From positions 4,278,001 through 4,342,000 of the forward strand of contig NZ_CP015163.1 of assembly GCF_003312875.1 (NCBI RefSeq): a stretch of 64,000 bases of DNA. Direction: 5' to 3'. The notes beneath the pieces were generated by a model. That model worked only from the letters and a program-made list of their open reading frames with translations, ran no database searches and was not told where the DNA came from. Positions 1-7,918 of this stretch are shown here, piece after piece (within the stretch, counting starts at the first letter, position 1; the number at the start of each line of letters is the position of its first letter). The position numbers and the translations under genes are program-made. This stretch comes from Amycolatopsis albispora. GTDB taxonomy: Bacteria; Actinomycetota; Actinomycetes; Mycobacteriales; Pseudonocardiaceae.

Positions 1-120
1 GTAGAGGTCGGAGGTCAGCACCGCGTACCCGTTGTCCGCCAGGGTTTTCGCGGTGACCTCGGCGAGGGCGGCGGTGAGCGAGCGGGCGGCGGGATGCGCG
101 GTGACCAGGAGTGCGTCCAT
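1..120 (-). CDS. NAD(P)H quinone oxidoreductase, flavodoxin-like fold (N-terminal 40 residues only)
   Basis: The gene runs off the left edge of the window; only its first 40 codons are visible. The protein begins MDALLVTAHPAARSLTAAL, the first beta strand and FMN/FAD phosphate-binding loop typical of the NQO1/MdaB family, whose members reduce quinones with NAD(P)H in the cytoplasm. It is divergent from an HxlR-type regulator with an 86-bp gap, a classic arrangement in which the regulator senses quinones or electrophiles and controls the reductase. The family call rests on the N-terminal motif alone, so substrate and cofactor are not determined. Confidence 0.7.
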   Translation of the reverse strand, partial: MDALLVTAHPAARSLTAALAEVTAKTLADNGYAVLTSDLY

Positions 121-155
121 GCGTGGAACGCTAGGAATGAACTACGCTTCGAACA

Positions 156-180
156 AGTACGCACATTCTCGGCACATACT
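156..180. promoter_or_regulatory. candidate HxlR operator
   Basis: Imperfect inverted repeat: AGTACGCAC at 156-164 and GCACATACT at 172-180 (7 of 9 positions pair), centred between the divergent reductase and HxlR genes. The outer AGTA...TACT half-sites suit a small dimeric winged-helix regulator. No binding data; inferred from position and symmetry. Confidence 0.4.
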
Positions 181-206
181 GACACTTCGGATAGTGAGGA
201 GCTGGG

Positions 207-536
207 ATGCGTGATCCGGTGCGGGCGGCGCTCGCCGTGTGCCCCGTCGAGGTGTCGATCGCGGTGCTCGGCGGGGCGTGGAAGCTGAGTGCGGTGCGCT
301 ACCTGCTCGTCCGCACGCACCGCTTCGGCGAACTCCAGCGCGCGGTCGGCGACGTCACCCCGCGAACGCTCACGCGTGCCCTGCGTGAACTCGAAACCGA
401 CGGCATCGTCAGGCGCACCGTCTATGCCGAGGTGCCACCGCGCGTCGAGTACTCGCTCACCGAGCTGGGCGAGTCGCTGCGCCCGATCGTCGACTGGCTC
501 GAAAAGTGGGGCCACGACTACGTGAACGCCACCTGA
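207..536 (+). CDS. HxlR-family winged-helix transcriptional regulator
   Basis: A 109-residue protein that is almost entirely one HxlR domain. It starts with CPVEVSIAVLGGAWK, where the Cys at residue 12 matches the conserved N-terminal cysteine that senses quinones or aldehydes in YodB/HypR-like members. The recognition-helix region (VTPRTLTRALRELETDGIVRR) and the wing (PPRVEYSLTELG) follow. The ATG at 207 is preceded by GAGGAGCTGG, a good ribosome site. Divergence from a quinone reductase suggests it represses that gene until an electrophile modifies Cys12. The family is clear; the redox role is inferred. Confidence 0.9.
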   Translation: MRDPVRAALAVCPVEVSIAVLGGAWKLSAVRYLLVRTHRFGELQRAVGDVTPRTLTRALRELETDGIVRRTVYAEVPPRVEYSLTELGESLRPIVDWLEKWGHDYVNAT

Positions 537-543
537 ACCGGCC

Positions 544-2112
544 TCAGACCGTCTCGAAGTTCGCCATCATGCCCATGTCCTCGTGCTCGGCGTTGTGGCA
601 GTGGAACATGAACCGACCGCGGTAGCCGTCGAACTTCGCGATCACCTCGACGGCTTCGCCGGGCCGCAGATCGACGGTGTCCTTGCGGCCCGCGTCGTAG
701 GGGCCCGGCGCTTGGCCGCCGCGCGAGAGCACGCGGAAGTCCACCAGGTGCAGGTGGATCGGGTGGTGCAGATCCGCGACGAACCGCCAGATCTCCACGT
801 CGCCGAGCCGCGGGCGGGCGTCGATCCGGGACGGCGAGTACGGCTCACCGCTGATCGTCCAGCCGTGCCTGCCGCCGACCATGCCGCCACGGAAGGAAAA
901 GTCGCGCGTCACCGTCGCCTGTGCCCGGTCGAGCGGCTCGATTTCCGCCAGGCGAGCCGGGATGTGGCTGTCGTCGGTCGCGCGCCGGGTGACCCGGAAC
1001 CGCATCACGGACGCGGTCGTGCCGGTGCCGAGCCGGTTGACCAAGGTGACTTCGGTGCCCACCGGATAGGCGCCGAAGTCGACCACCAGGTCGTACCGCT
1101 CGGCGGGCGCGATCGGCACGTGCTCGTGGGCGCGCGGCGCGTCGAGCAGGCCCTGGTCCGCGCCGATCTGGGTGAACACCGGACCGGCCGGCGGTGGCGG
1201 GTCGAGCGCGAGGTCGTACCGGCGGGCGTTGGAGGCGTTGAGCACGCGCAGCCGGTGCCGGGTCGCCGAAACCTCGGCCACCGGCCACGGCGCGCCGTTG
1301 ACCAGGATCACGTCACCGAACACGCCTTCGACGTACGGCTCCTCGACCCCCGGCACCGAGGTCAGCGACGGGTCGATGGACGGGTAACGCAGGGAACCGT
1401 CGGCGGCGAAGGCCCGATCGGTGATCACCAGCGGCAGTTCCCGCTCACCGCGTGGCAGCGGCAGCGCGTCCTCCTCGTCGTCGCGGACGAGGTGCAGCCC
1501 GGCGAGACCGCGGTAGACGGCCGGGCCGGTGAAGTCCATGCGGTGGTCGTGGTACCAGAGCATGGCTGCCTTCTGCCGCAACGGATACACGTAGTCGCGT
1601 GAGCCGTGGGAGATGAGCGCCGCCGGGTCGTGCATCAGCGCGTGCCCGCCGTGCGCGTGGGGTGCGGACCCGGCGGGCAGCACCAGGTCGGTGGCGTAGC
1701 CGTCGTGCTCCGGCGGGGTGTGGCCGCCGTGCAGGTGGACCACGGTCGGCACCGGGAGTTCGTTGTGGTGCTTGACGATCGTCGTGCGGCCGCCGCGTGA
1801 TTCGATGGTCGGCCCGGGGAAAGTGCCTTCGTAGCCCCAGATCGGCGTCTGCACCCCGGGCAGGATCTCCGCGACGGCCTGCCGCTGGACGATCTCGTAC
1901 CGGTCGGCGTCCGCGTCACGCGCCACCGGCGCCAGCACGGCCGGGATCGGCAGCGGCACCCCGAACGGCGCGGGCAGCGGCAGCTCGCTGGTGAGCTGCT
2001 CGCCGGTGGCCGCCGCGGTCCGGAACCACCGCGGTGCCACCAGCCCGGCGGCGACCAGCGCGCCCGCGCCGCCGGTCAGGCCGAGGAACCGGCGCCGGGA
2101 CAGCCCGCTCAT
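544..2112 (-). CDS. Tat-exported multicopper oxidase (laccase / CotA / phenoxazinone synthase type)
   Basis: 522 residues with a twin-arginine signal (SRRRFLGLTGGAGALVAAG), so probably exported folded with copper. All four copper-ligand clusters are present: HLHGG at 126-130, WYHDH ending at 190, HPIHLH at 450-455, and HCHNAEHEDMGMM from about 504, which carries the type 1 copper Cys and an axial Met. The family oxidises phenols, aminophenols, bilirubin or Mn/Cu with reduction of O2 to water; the substrate is not readable here. It is the second gene of a two-gene unit, its ATG overlapping the upstream membrane-protein stop (ATGA). A LysR gene diverges from that unit. Confidence 0.93.
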   Translation of the reverse strand: MSGLSRRRFLGLTGGAGALVAAGLVAPRWFRTAAATGEQLTSELPLPAPFGVPLPIPAVLAPVARDADADRYEIVQRQAVAEILPGVQTPIWGYEGTFPGPTIESRGGRTTIVKHHNELPVPTVVHLHGGHTPPEHDGYATDLVLPAGSAPHAHGGHALMHDPAALISHGSRDYVYPLRQKAAMLWYHDHRMDFTGPAVYRGLAGLHLVRDDEEDALPLPRGERELPLVITDRAFAADGSLRYPSIDPSLTSVPGVEEPYVEGVFGDVILVNGAPWPVAEVSATRHRLRVLNASNARRYDLALDPPPPAGPVFTQIGADQGLLDAPRAHEHVPIAPAERYDLVVDFGAYPVGTEVTLVNRLGTGTTASVMRFRVTRRATDDSHIPARLAEIEPLDRAQATVTRDFSFRGGMVGGRHGWTISGEPYSPSRIDARPRLGDVEIWRFVADLHHPIHLHLVDFRVLSRGGQAPGPYDAGRKDTVDLRPGEAVEVIAKFDGYRGRFMFHCHNAEHEDMGMMANFETV

Positions 2113-2492
2113 CGCGGCGCCCGCCAGCTCGCGACCGCCATCACCGCGGCGAGCGCGGCCAGCGCCACGCCCAGCGGGACGTGCAGGTCCAGCGCCCCGT
2201 CCAGCCCGGCGGCGTACTGCCCGGTTTCACCGAGGACCAGCAGCACGCTGCCCCAGAACGGCCACCGCACGCCGGTCCGCCGCCAGAGCAGCGCCGTCGG
2301 CACCAGCTGCGCCAGTCCGATGTAGAACACCACGTCGGCGCCGAGCGCGTGCAGCGCCAGCATGTCGTAGTCGCCGAACAGGTAGCTGCCCGCGAAAACC
2401 GGCTGCAGGAAGATCCCGGCCGCGTGTGCGGTGACGAACGCGCGAACCACCCCCAGCACGGTTCTCCCGCGTCGCTCGACCGCCACGGTCAT
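2109..2492 (-). CDS. small four-helix membrane protein coupled to the multicopper oxidase
   Basis: About 127 residues starting MTVAVERRGRTVLG. The hydrophobic segments AFVTAHAAGIFLQPVFAGSY, VVFYIGLAQLVPTALLW, FWGSVLLVLGETGQYAA and VPLGVALAALAAVMAVAS suggest four transmembrane helices. The start at 2492 was chosen over an upstream in-frame start because it leaves room for a promoter opposite LysR. Its stop overlaps the oxidase start by 4 nt, so the two are translationally coupled. A membrane partner or electron-transfer role is only a guess; no named family was recognised. Confidence 0.7.
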   Translation of the reverse strand: MTVAVERRGRTVLGVVRAFVTAHAAGIFLQPVFAGSYLFGDYDMLALHALGADVVFYIGLAQLVPTALLWRRTGVRWPFWGSVLLVLGETGQYAAGLDGALDLHVPLGVALAALAAVMAVASWRAPR

Positions 2493-2604
2493 CGCCCCCG
2501 CCCCTTCCCCCAGGTTTCCCTTGCTCAAGAGCGACGGTAGGGAGCGAAGACCTATGCTGTCCAAGACCAAAATTCACAAGAACTCATGACGCTGGGGCTA
2601 TGAA

Positions 2605-3522
2605 ATGGACCTGTTGCAGCTCCGCTACTTCCAGGCGGTCGCCCGCCGCGAGCACCTCAGCCAGACCGCCGCCGAACTGCGGGTGGCGCAGCCCTCGCTC
2701 AGCCGCGCGATCGCCAGGCTGGAGGCCGATCTCGGGGTGCCGCTGTTCGACCGGGCCGGGCGCGGGCTGCGGCTCAACCGGTTCGGTGCCGGCTTCCTCC
2801 AGCGGGTCGACCGCGCCCTGCGTGAACTCGACGACGCCCGCCGCGAGCTGGCCGACGCCGCCGGGCTCGAGCACGGCAGCGTCGCCGTCGCCGCGGAAAC
2901 CCTGCTCACCCTCACCGGCATGCTGATCGAGTTCCGCGCCGCGCACCCCGGCGTCGCGATCCGGTTGTACCAGTCGTCCGCCGAAGGCATGGCGAAGCAG
3001 CTGCACACCGGCGAGGTCGATCTCTGCTTCGCCTCGCAGCCGTTGTCCGGCCCGGACCTGCGCACGCGCGAGCTGCTGCGGGAGGAGGTCCTGCTCGCCG
3101 TGCCGCCGGGACACCGGCTCGCCGGGCGGGAAAGCGTGCCGATGGACGAACTCGTCGGGGAACCGTTCGTCACCACGCGGCCCGGGTACTGGCCACGCGA
3201 ACTGGCCGACCGCCTGTTCGCGGCGGCCGGGCTGCGCCCGGAGTACACCTGCGAATGCGACGAACCCGGCGCCACCGGCGACCTGATCGGCTCCGGGCTC
3301 GGCATCGGGCTGGTGCCGGGCATGTCCCGCCGCGTGGCCACCCACTCCCCCGTGGTGTACGCGCGCCTGGCCACTCCGGACTGCTACCGCAGCCTGACCG
3401 CGGTCTGGCGCGGCGACGCCTACTCCTCCGCCGCGGCCCGGCGGCTCACCGAATTCGCGGGCGAGTACTTCCACCGCGCCTTCCCGGTTACCTCCGCGAC
3501 GGCCCGCCCGTCATCACCATGA
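2605..3522 (+). CDS. LysR-family transcriptional regulator
   Basis: 305 residues. Residues 1-60 form the LysR winged HTH (LLQLRYFQAVARREHLSQTA, then QPSLSRAIARLEADLGVPLF), followed by the linker helix and a periplasmic-binding-protein-like effector domain (from about residue 90). It is divergent from the membrane protein/multicopper oxidase pair across a 112-bp gap, which makes that pair the likely target. The last codons overlap the -35 of the downstream ECF sigma promoter. The effector is unknown. Confidence 0.92.
   Translation: MDLLQLRYFQAVARREHLSQTAAELRVAQPSLSRAIARLEADLGVPLFDRAGRGLRLNRFGAGFLQRVDRALRELDDARRELADAAGLEHGSVAVAAETLLTLTGMLIEFRAAHPGVAIRLYQSSAEGMAKQLHTGEVDLCFASQPLSGPDLRTRELLREEVLLAVPPGHRLAGRESVPMDELVGEPFVTTRPGYWPRELADRLFAAAGLRPEYTCECDEPGATGDLIGSGLGIGLVPGMSRRVATHSPVVYARLATPDCYRSLTAVWRGDAYSSAAARRLTEFAGEYFHRAFPVTSATARPSSP
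3486..3512 (+). promoter_or_regulatory. putative ECF41-type promoter of the sigma gene
   Basis: GGTTACC at 3486-3492, a 16-nt spacer, then CGTC at 3509-3512, 37 nt before the sigma gene ATG. The same TTACC-N16-CGTC arrangement precedes the carboxymuconolactone-decarboxylase gene at 4398-4424. The -35 lies within the last codons of the LysR gene. ECF41 promoters are known to have a TGTCACA-like -35 and a CGTC -10. Confidence 0.6.
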
Positions 3523-3549
3523 CGGACCGCGATGCAGGAAGGTAACACC

Positions 3550-4407
3550 ATGAACGAGGCACTGGCGGACGCCTTCGAAGCCCAGCGCGGGCGGCTGGTC
3601 GCGGTGGCGCACCGGATGCTCGGCTCCCGCGCGGACGCCGAGGACGCGGTGCAGGAGACGTGGCTGCGGCTGGCCCGCCAGGACGCGGACACCATCGACA
3701 ACCTGGGCGGCTGGCTGACCACCGTGGTCGGCCGCGTGTGCATCGACGTGCTGCGCTCGCGCAAGATCCGGCCCGAGGCGCCGGAGGACGAGCTGATCGT
3801 GCTCGAAGACACCGGCCCGGCGCCCGAGGACGACGCGGTGCTCGCCGAATCCGTCGGGCTGGCGCTGCTCGTGGTGCTCGACACCCTCCGCCCCGCCGAG
3901 CGGCTGGCGTTCGTGCTGCACGACATGTTCGCCGTGCCGTTCACCGAGATCGGCCAGATCATCGGGAAGTCCGCCGACGCCGCCAAGATGCTCGCCAGCC
4001 GGGCCCGCCGGAAGGTGCAGCAGCGGCACCGGCCGGTCGAGGAACCGGGGCAGCACGCCGTGGTCGACGCCTTTCTCGCGGCCGCGCGCCAGGGCGACTT
4101 CGAAGAACTGCTGCGGGTGCTCGATCCCGAGGTGAAGTGGAGTTCGGAGACGCGGCGGGGGCTGGTCGTCCGGACCGGCGCGGCCGAGGTGGCCGAGCGC
4201 ACGCACCACGGCGCGCGGGCGGCGGCGTTCACCTGCCACGCGCTGATCAACGGCGAACCGGGCATCGTGGCGTGGGCCGCCACCGGCAAGCTGCTGGGCG
4301 TGGTGTCGTACACCATCGTCGACGGCCGCATCGTCGAGATCCGGTCCATCAGCGACACCGAGCGCCTCGCGTCGATGGGACTTCCCTCGCGGGTTCCTGT
4401 TACCTGA
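3550..4407 (+). CDS. ECF41/SigJ-like RNA polymerase sigma factor with C-terminal SnoaL-like domain
   Basis: 285 residues from the ATG at 3550, preceded by GGAAGGTAAC. Region 2 (HRMLGSRADAEDAVQETWLR and GGWLTTVVGRVCIDVLRSRK) and region 4 (TLRPAERLAFVLHDMFAVPF and IGKSADAAKMLASRARRKV) occupy the first 170 residues. About 110 further residues form a SnoaL-like domain (VVDAFLAAARQGDFEELLRVL through SYTIVDGRIVEIRSI). In ECF41 sigma factors this extension replaces a separate anti-sigma factor and modulates activity in cis. The next gene is a carboxymuconolactone-decarboxylase-family protein, one of the usual ECF41 partners. A matching promoter precedes both genes, predicting autoregulation. The ECF41 linker motifs are only weakly visible. 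Confidence 0.88.
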   Translation: MNEALADAFEAQRGRLVAVAHRMLGSRADAEDAVQETWLRLARQDADTIDNLGGWLTTVVGRVCIDVLRSRKIRPEAPEDELIVLEDTGPAPEDDAVLAESVGLALLVVLDTLRPAERLAFVLHDMFAVPFTEIGQIIGKSADAAKMLASRARRKVQQRHRPVEEPGQHAVVDAFLAAARQGDFEELLRVLDPEVKWSSETRRGLVVRTGAAEVAERTHHGARAAAFTCHALINGEPGIVAWAATGKLLGVVSYTIVDGRIVEIRSISDTERLASMGLPSRVPVT

Positions 4408-4424
4408 GCGGCTTTCTCCCCGTC
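4398..4424 (+). promoter_or_regulatory. putative ECF41-type promoter of the decarboxylase-family gene
   Basis: TGTTACC at 4398-4404, a 16-nt spacer and CGTC at 4421-4424, 37 nt before the ATG of the next gene. Both the spacing and the distance to the start codon equal those upstream of the sigma gene. The -35 overlaps the final Pro-Val-Thr-stop codons of the sigma gene. Confidence 0.62.
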
Positions 4425-4461
4425 GAGTCAGTAGAACCACCCAGTGACGAAGGAGAATCCC

Positions 4462-4932
4462 ATGGAAGCGCGCATCAACTACCTGGCCACCGAAGCAGGC
4501 AAGACGTTCGTGCCGAACCTGATCGGCGCGTTCAAGGCGGTGGCCGGCTCGGGCCTGCCGAAGGCGACGCAGGAACTGGTGAACATCCGCGCCAGCCAGC
4601 TCAACGGCTGCGGTGGCTGCCTCGACATGCACACCAAGGAGGCCGCGCGGGCGGGCGAGACGGCCGTGCGGCTGCACCTGGTGGCGGCCTGGCGTGACGC
4701 CACCGTGTTCACCGAAGCCGAGCGGGCCGCGCTGGAACTGGCCGAGCAGGGCACCCGGCTCGCCCCCGGCGGCGTCACCGACGACGCCTGGGCGAACGCG
4801 GCAAAGCACTTCGACGACGAGCAGCTGACCGCGCTGGTGCTGCAGATCGCGTTGATCAACGCGGCGAACCGGATGAACGTGCTCACCCGCCAGCCGGGCG
4901 GCTCGTACGAACCGGGGCAGCTCCAGCACTGA
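4462..4932 (+). CDS. carboxymuconolactone decarboxylase / AhpD-family protein
   Basis: 156 residues, ATG at 4462 after GAAGGAGAATCCC. It carries the AhpD-type redox motif C50-G-G-C53 followed by H57 (NGCGGCLDMH), typical of alkylhydroperoxidase-like members with disulfide reductase or peroxidase activity, rather than the cysteine-free true decarboxylases. It follows the ECF41-like sigma factor and shares its promoter motif, so it is the probable direct target. A role in oxidant or electrophile defence is inferred from the CxxC motif and the known ECF41 gene context. Confidence 0.88.
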   Translation: MEARINYLATEAGKTFVPNLIGAFKAVAGSGLPKATQELVNIRASQLNGCGGCLDMHTKEAARAGETAVRLHLVAAWRDATVFTEAERAALELAEQGTRLAPGGVTDDAWANAAKHFDDEQLTALVLQIALINAANRMNVLTRQPGGSYEPGQLQH

Positions 4933-4994
4933 TCAGCGGGGCCCGTGACGGCGGATTAGGGAATTCCGTCGTCGCGGGCCCCTACCGTGGACGC

Positions 4995-6587
4995 ATGTCG
5001 GTGCGGAAGGTCGGGATCGTCGGCTCCGGCGCGGCCGGAGCCGCGCTCGCCGAGCTGTTCACCGCGGGCGGCATCGAGGTCCGCGACTCGTTCGACGACG
5101 TGGACCTGGTGCTCGAAGCGCTGCCGGAACACCTGGAGACCAAGGTCGCCGAGCTGTCCACTGTGGATCGCGTCTGCCCGGAGCACGCGATTTTCGTGAC
5201 CACCACGAACGGGCTGACGGTCACCGAGATCGCCTCCCGCACCGGGCGGATGTCACGCACCGTCGGCCTGAACCTTCCGGATCCGGCCACTTTGGACAAG
5301 GCGAACGCGGTCGAGCTGGTCCGCACGGCGGTCACCGACCGGTCGGTGCTCACCACCGTCGGCGAGCTGCTCCGCGGCCTCGGCAAGGAACCGATCGAGG
5401 TCGGCGACCACCCCGGCTTCCTCGGCAGCGCGCTGCTGCTGGCCTATCTGAACAACGCGGCAAGAATGTTCGACGAGGGTTACGCCTCCCGCGACGACAT
5501 CGACAACGCGATGATCCACGGCTGCGGCATGCCGGGCCCGCTGGCGCGGCTGGACGCGCTCGGCATCGACACCGTGCACGACGCGCTGACCGCGTTGCAC
5601 CAGCGCACCGGCGACCGGGTGTACGCGCCCGCACCGGTGCTGCGGCGCATGGTCGCCGACGGCAAGCTCGGCGTGAAGTGCGGCACCGGGTTCTACGGCT
5701 CGCGGGCTCCCGCGCCGGTCACCACCCGGGCGACCGGCGGCAGGCCGGTGCGGCGGGTCGGCGTGGTCGGCTCCGGCCCGATGGCCACCGGCATCGCGGA
5801 GGTGGTCGCCAGGGCCGGGGTGCCGGTCACGCTCGTCGCACGCTCGGAGGTCCGCGGCAAGGACAGCCGCGCGGCCATCGAACGCTCCCTCGACCGCGCC
5901 GCCCGCCGGGACCCCGCGCTCGACGTGGACGGGGTGCTCGCCTGGCTGGACACCACCGGCGACCTCGGCGCGCTGGCCGACGCGGACCTGATCGTCGAGG
6001 CGGTGGTCGAGGATCTCGACGTCAAGCGGGGCGTTTTCGCCGAACTCGACGGGGTCGCCAAACCGGGTGCGGTGCTGGCGACCACCACCTCCAGCATGTC
6101 CGTGCTCAGCTGCGCCGCCGCGACCACGCGCCCGCGGGACGTGCTCGGCATGCACTTCTTCAACCCGGCGCCGCGGATGAAGCTGGTCGAGGTGGTCCGC
6201 ACCGAACTGACCGCCGACGACGTCGCCGTCACCGCGCGGCGCTTCGCCGGGGAACTCGGCAAGCATCCGGTCGACTGCACCGACCGCGCCGGGTTCATCG
6301 TCAACGCGCTGCTTTTCCCGTACCTGAACCGGGCGGCGGAGATGTTGCGCGAACTCCCGGTTTCCGTCGCGGACATCGACACCGCGATGACGCAGGGCTG
6401 CGGTTACCCGCTCGGCCCGCTCGCGTTGCTGGACCTGATCGGGCTGGACGTTTCGCTGTCCATCCAGCAGGCGCTGCACGACGCCTTCCCCGTGGAGCAG
6501 GCGCCACCGGCCCGCTACCTGGCCGACCTGGTTTCCGCCGGGCACTACGGCCGCAAGACCGGCCGCGGTTTCCACCCCTATCCCTGA
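4995..6587 (+). CDS. tandem-duplicated 3-hydroxyacyl-CoA dehydrogenase with degenerate N-terminal half
   Basis: 530 residues made of two 3HCDH units. The C-terminal unit (from about residue 249) is complete: Rossmann motif VGVVGSGPMATGIAEV, catalytic HFFNPAPRMKLVE (His near 387) and the dimerisation domain ending GRKTGRGFHPYP. The N-terminal unit keeps a dinucleotide motif (VGIVGSGAAGAALAEL) but lacks roughly 45 residues of its Rossmann fold, and the HFFNP block reads LNLPDP near residues 92-97, so the catalytic His is gone. Expected chemistry is NAD-dependent oxidation of 3-hydroxyacyl-CoA, by the C-terminal half only. It converges on the alpha/beta hydrolase gene with a 10-bp overlap. Confidence 0.87.
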   Translation: MSVRKVGIVGSGAAGAALAELFTAGGIEVRDSFDDVDLVLEALPEHLETKVAELSTVDRVCPEHAIFVTTTNGLTVTEIASRTGRMSRTVGLNLPDPATLDKANAVELVRTAVTDRSVLTTVGELLRGLGKEPIEVGDHPGFLGSALLLAYLNNAARMFDEGYASRDDIDNAMIHGCGMPGPLARLDALGIDTVHDALTALHQRTGDRVYAPAPVLRRMVADGKLGVKCGTGFYGSRAPAPVTTRATGGRPVRRVGVVGSGPMATGIAEVVARAGVPVTLVARSEVRGKDSRAAIERSLDRAARRDPALDVDGVLAWLDTTGDLGALADADLIVEAVVEDLDVKRGVFAELDGVAKPGAVLATTTSSMSVLSCAAATTRPRDVLGMHFFNPAPRMKLVEVVRTELTADDVAVTARRFAGELGKHPVDCTDRAGFIVNALLFPYLNRAAEMLRELPVSVADIDTAMTQGCGYPLGPLALLDLIGLDVSLSIQQALHDAFPVEQAPPARYLADLVSAGHYGRKTGRGFHPYP

Positions 6588-7333
6588 GATCCGGCTTCGG
6601 CGATCAGCGCGGCGGTCAGCCCGCCGTGCTGGAACGGGAACGCGTGCGCGCCCGGTGCCGTCACGATCCGGGCTCGCGGGGAGGCGGCGGCGAGTTCGCC
6701 GAGCCACTGCCGGGGCGCGAACGCGTCGTTTTTGCCGCGCACCAGCAAGATCGGGCAGGCGACCTCACCGATCAGCCGCTCCGGCTCGTCGCGCTGGGCC
6801 GACCGGAGGTAGCGCAGGAGCGCCCGTGGCCCGCCACGCAGGTAGTACGGCCAGGTGACCGGGATCTCACCAGCCGGTTCGTGGCGGGAATTGCGCACGA
6901 ACGCGGCGATCAGCGCGGGCAGCGTCCGCAACCGCGGTGGCATGGTCGGCCCGAGCAACACGAGCGCCCGCACCCGGTCCGGGGCGGCGACCGCGGCACG
7001 CAGCGCGGACTGCGCTCCGGTCGAATGCCCGACCAGCACCACCGGCCCGCCCGGGACCTCGGCCAGCCACGACACCACCGTGTCCGCGATCGCCGGGATC
7101 TCGGCGGGGCACGGCCGCGGCGGCCGGTGCCCGAAGCCGGGCAGGTCCAGCAGGTACGACCGTGTCCTGGCACCGCAGCCGTCGAGGGTGTCCAGCAGGT
7201 AGCCGAGCGCGCCGAGGCCGGGCACGAGCACCACCGGTTCCCGGTCGCGGGTGCCGGCTTCGATGCTGCGGATCCAGCGATCCTCGACGCGGTCCCAGCG
7301 AATCCGGTGGGGTTGCAGTTCCGTTTCGCGCAC
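6578..7333 (-). CDS. alpha/beta-fold hydrolase
   Basis: 251 residues with a complete catalytic triad by motif: nucleophile elbow GHSTG (Ser104), acid in VRGKNDAF (Asp203) and histidine in APGAHAFPF (His230). The oxyanion loop is VVLVPGLGALGY at 34-45. No signal peptide, so cytoplasmic. The substrate cannot be deduced; the family covers esterases, lactonases and C-C hydrolases. The start lies 17 nt after the stop of the upstream hypothetical gene, so the two probably form an operon. Confidence 0.9.
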   Translation of the reverse strand: MRETELQPHRIRWDRVEDRWIRSIEAGTRDREPVVLVPGLGALGYLLDTLDGCGARTRSYLLDLPGFGHRPPRPCPAEIPAIADTVVSWLAEVPGGPVVLVGHSTGAQSALRAAVAAPDRVRALVLLGPTMPPRLRTLPALIAAFVRNSRHEPAGEIPVTWPYYLRGGPRALLRYLRSAQRDEPERLIGEVACPILLVRGKNDAFAPRQWLGELAAASPRARIVTAPGAHAFPFQHGGLTAALIAEAGSQG

Positions 7334-7350
7334 GATCGCGGAGTACCCAG

Positions 7351-7827
7351 TCAGCCGAACGCCTCCCGCGCGGCGTGCAGCCGCGGTGGCTCCACCAGCG
7401 AACGCTGCTCGGCCGCGCGGTCGAGCAACCGGTCGAAGTCCACCGACGGCAGCCGCGAACCGAGCGCGGCGCCGTCGCGCAGCGTCGACCAGAGGACCTT
7501 CTTGCCGTCGATGCCCATGGCGAGCACCTCCAGTTCCATGAACCGGCTCAGCGGCGAGTACGAGGTCAGGCGGCCGTTGGGCTTGAACCGGCCGAGCCGC
7601 TCACCGGCCACCGCGAGCCCGACCTTCACCGGGTTCGGCCGCACCCCGAGCGACGCCATGATGCCGCGGAAGGTCTCCACGTCCGCCGCGATCGCCGCGG
7701 CCACTTCGGCGAGCGGCGCTTCGAACTCCGACCCGCGGTTGTTGCGGGCGGCGCGCTTGGCCAGTTCCCGCCACGTCACGCCGAGCGCGAGCTGGTCGTT
7801 GAGGTAGATCCCGAGAAACTGGTTCAC
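7351..7827 (-). CDS. conserved hypothetical protein, helical
   Basis: 158 residues from a GTG start, beginning MNQFLGIYLNDQLALGVTW. It looks mostly alpha-helical with no membrane segment, signal peptide or recognisable catalytic motif. The N-terminal FLGIYLNDQLA stretch recalls a small actinobacterial family without assigned function. It precedes the alpha/beta hydrolase in the same direction and is divergent from the GntR regulator. No function is proposed. Confidence 0.72.
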   Translation of the reverse strand: MNQFLGIYLNDQLALGVTWRELAKRAARNNRGSEFEAPLAEVAAAIAADVETFRGIMASLGVRPNPVKVGLAVAGERLGRFKPNGRLTSYSPLSRFMELEVLAMGIDGKKVLWSTLRDGAALGSRLPSVDFDRLLDRAAEQRSLVEPPRLHAAREAFG

Positions 7828-7888
7828 CAGCCGGAACTACCCGCCCCTCCGGCGGCTAACCCCACGGGCCACGCCTTGCCGCGAGGTT

Positions 7889-7902
7889 GACTGTCGACAG
7901 TC
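7889..7902. promoter_or_regulatory. FadR-type GntR operator, site 1
   Basis: Perfect 14-bp palindrome GACTGTCGACAGTC, 17 bp before the GTG start of the GntR gene. A second copy differing only in the two central bases occurs before the transporter gene at 8633-8646. Position implies autoregulation. Confidence 0.8.
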
Positions 7903-7918
7903 GGTTACCATCGGGGCC

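Noticed and set aside
15..515. Minus-strand frame of 166 codons at the left edge
   Set aside because: It covers the HxlR gene antisense and has no family features; the real minus-strand gene here is the reductase start at 120.
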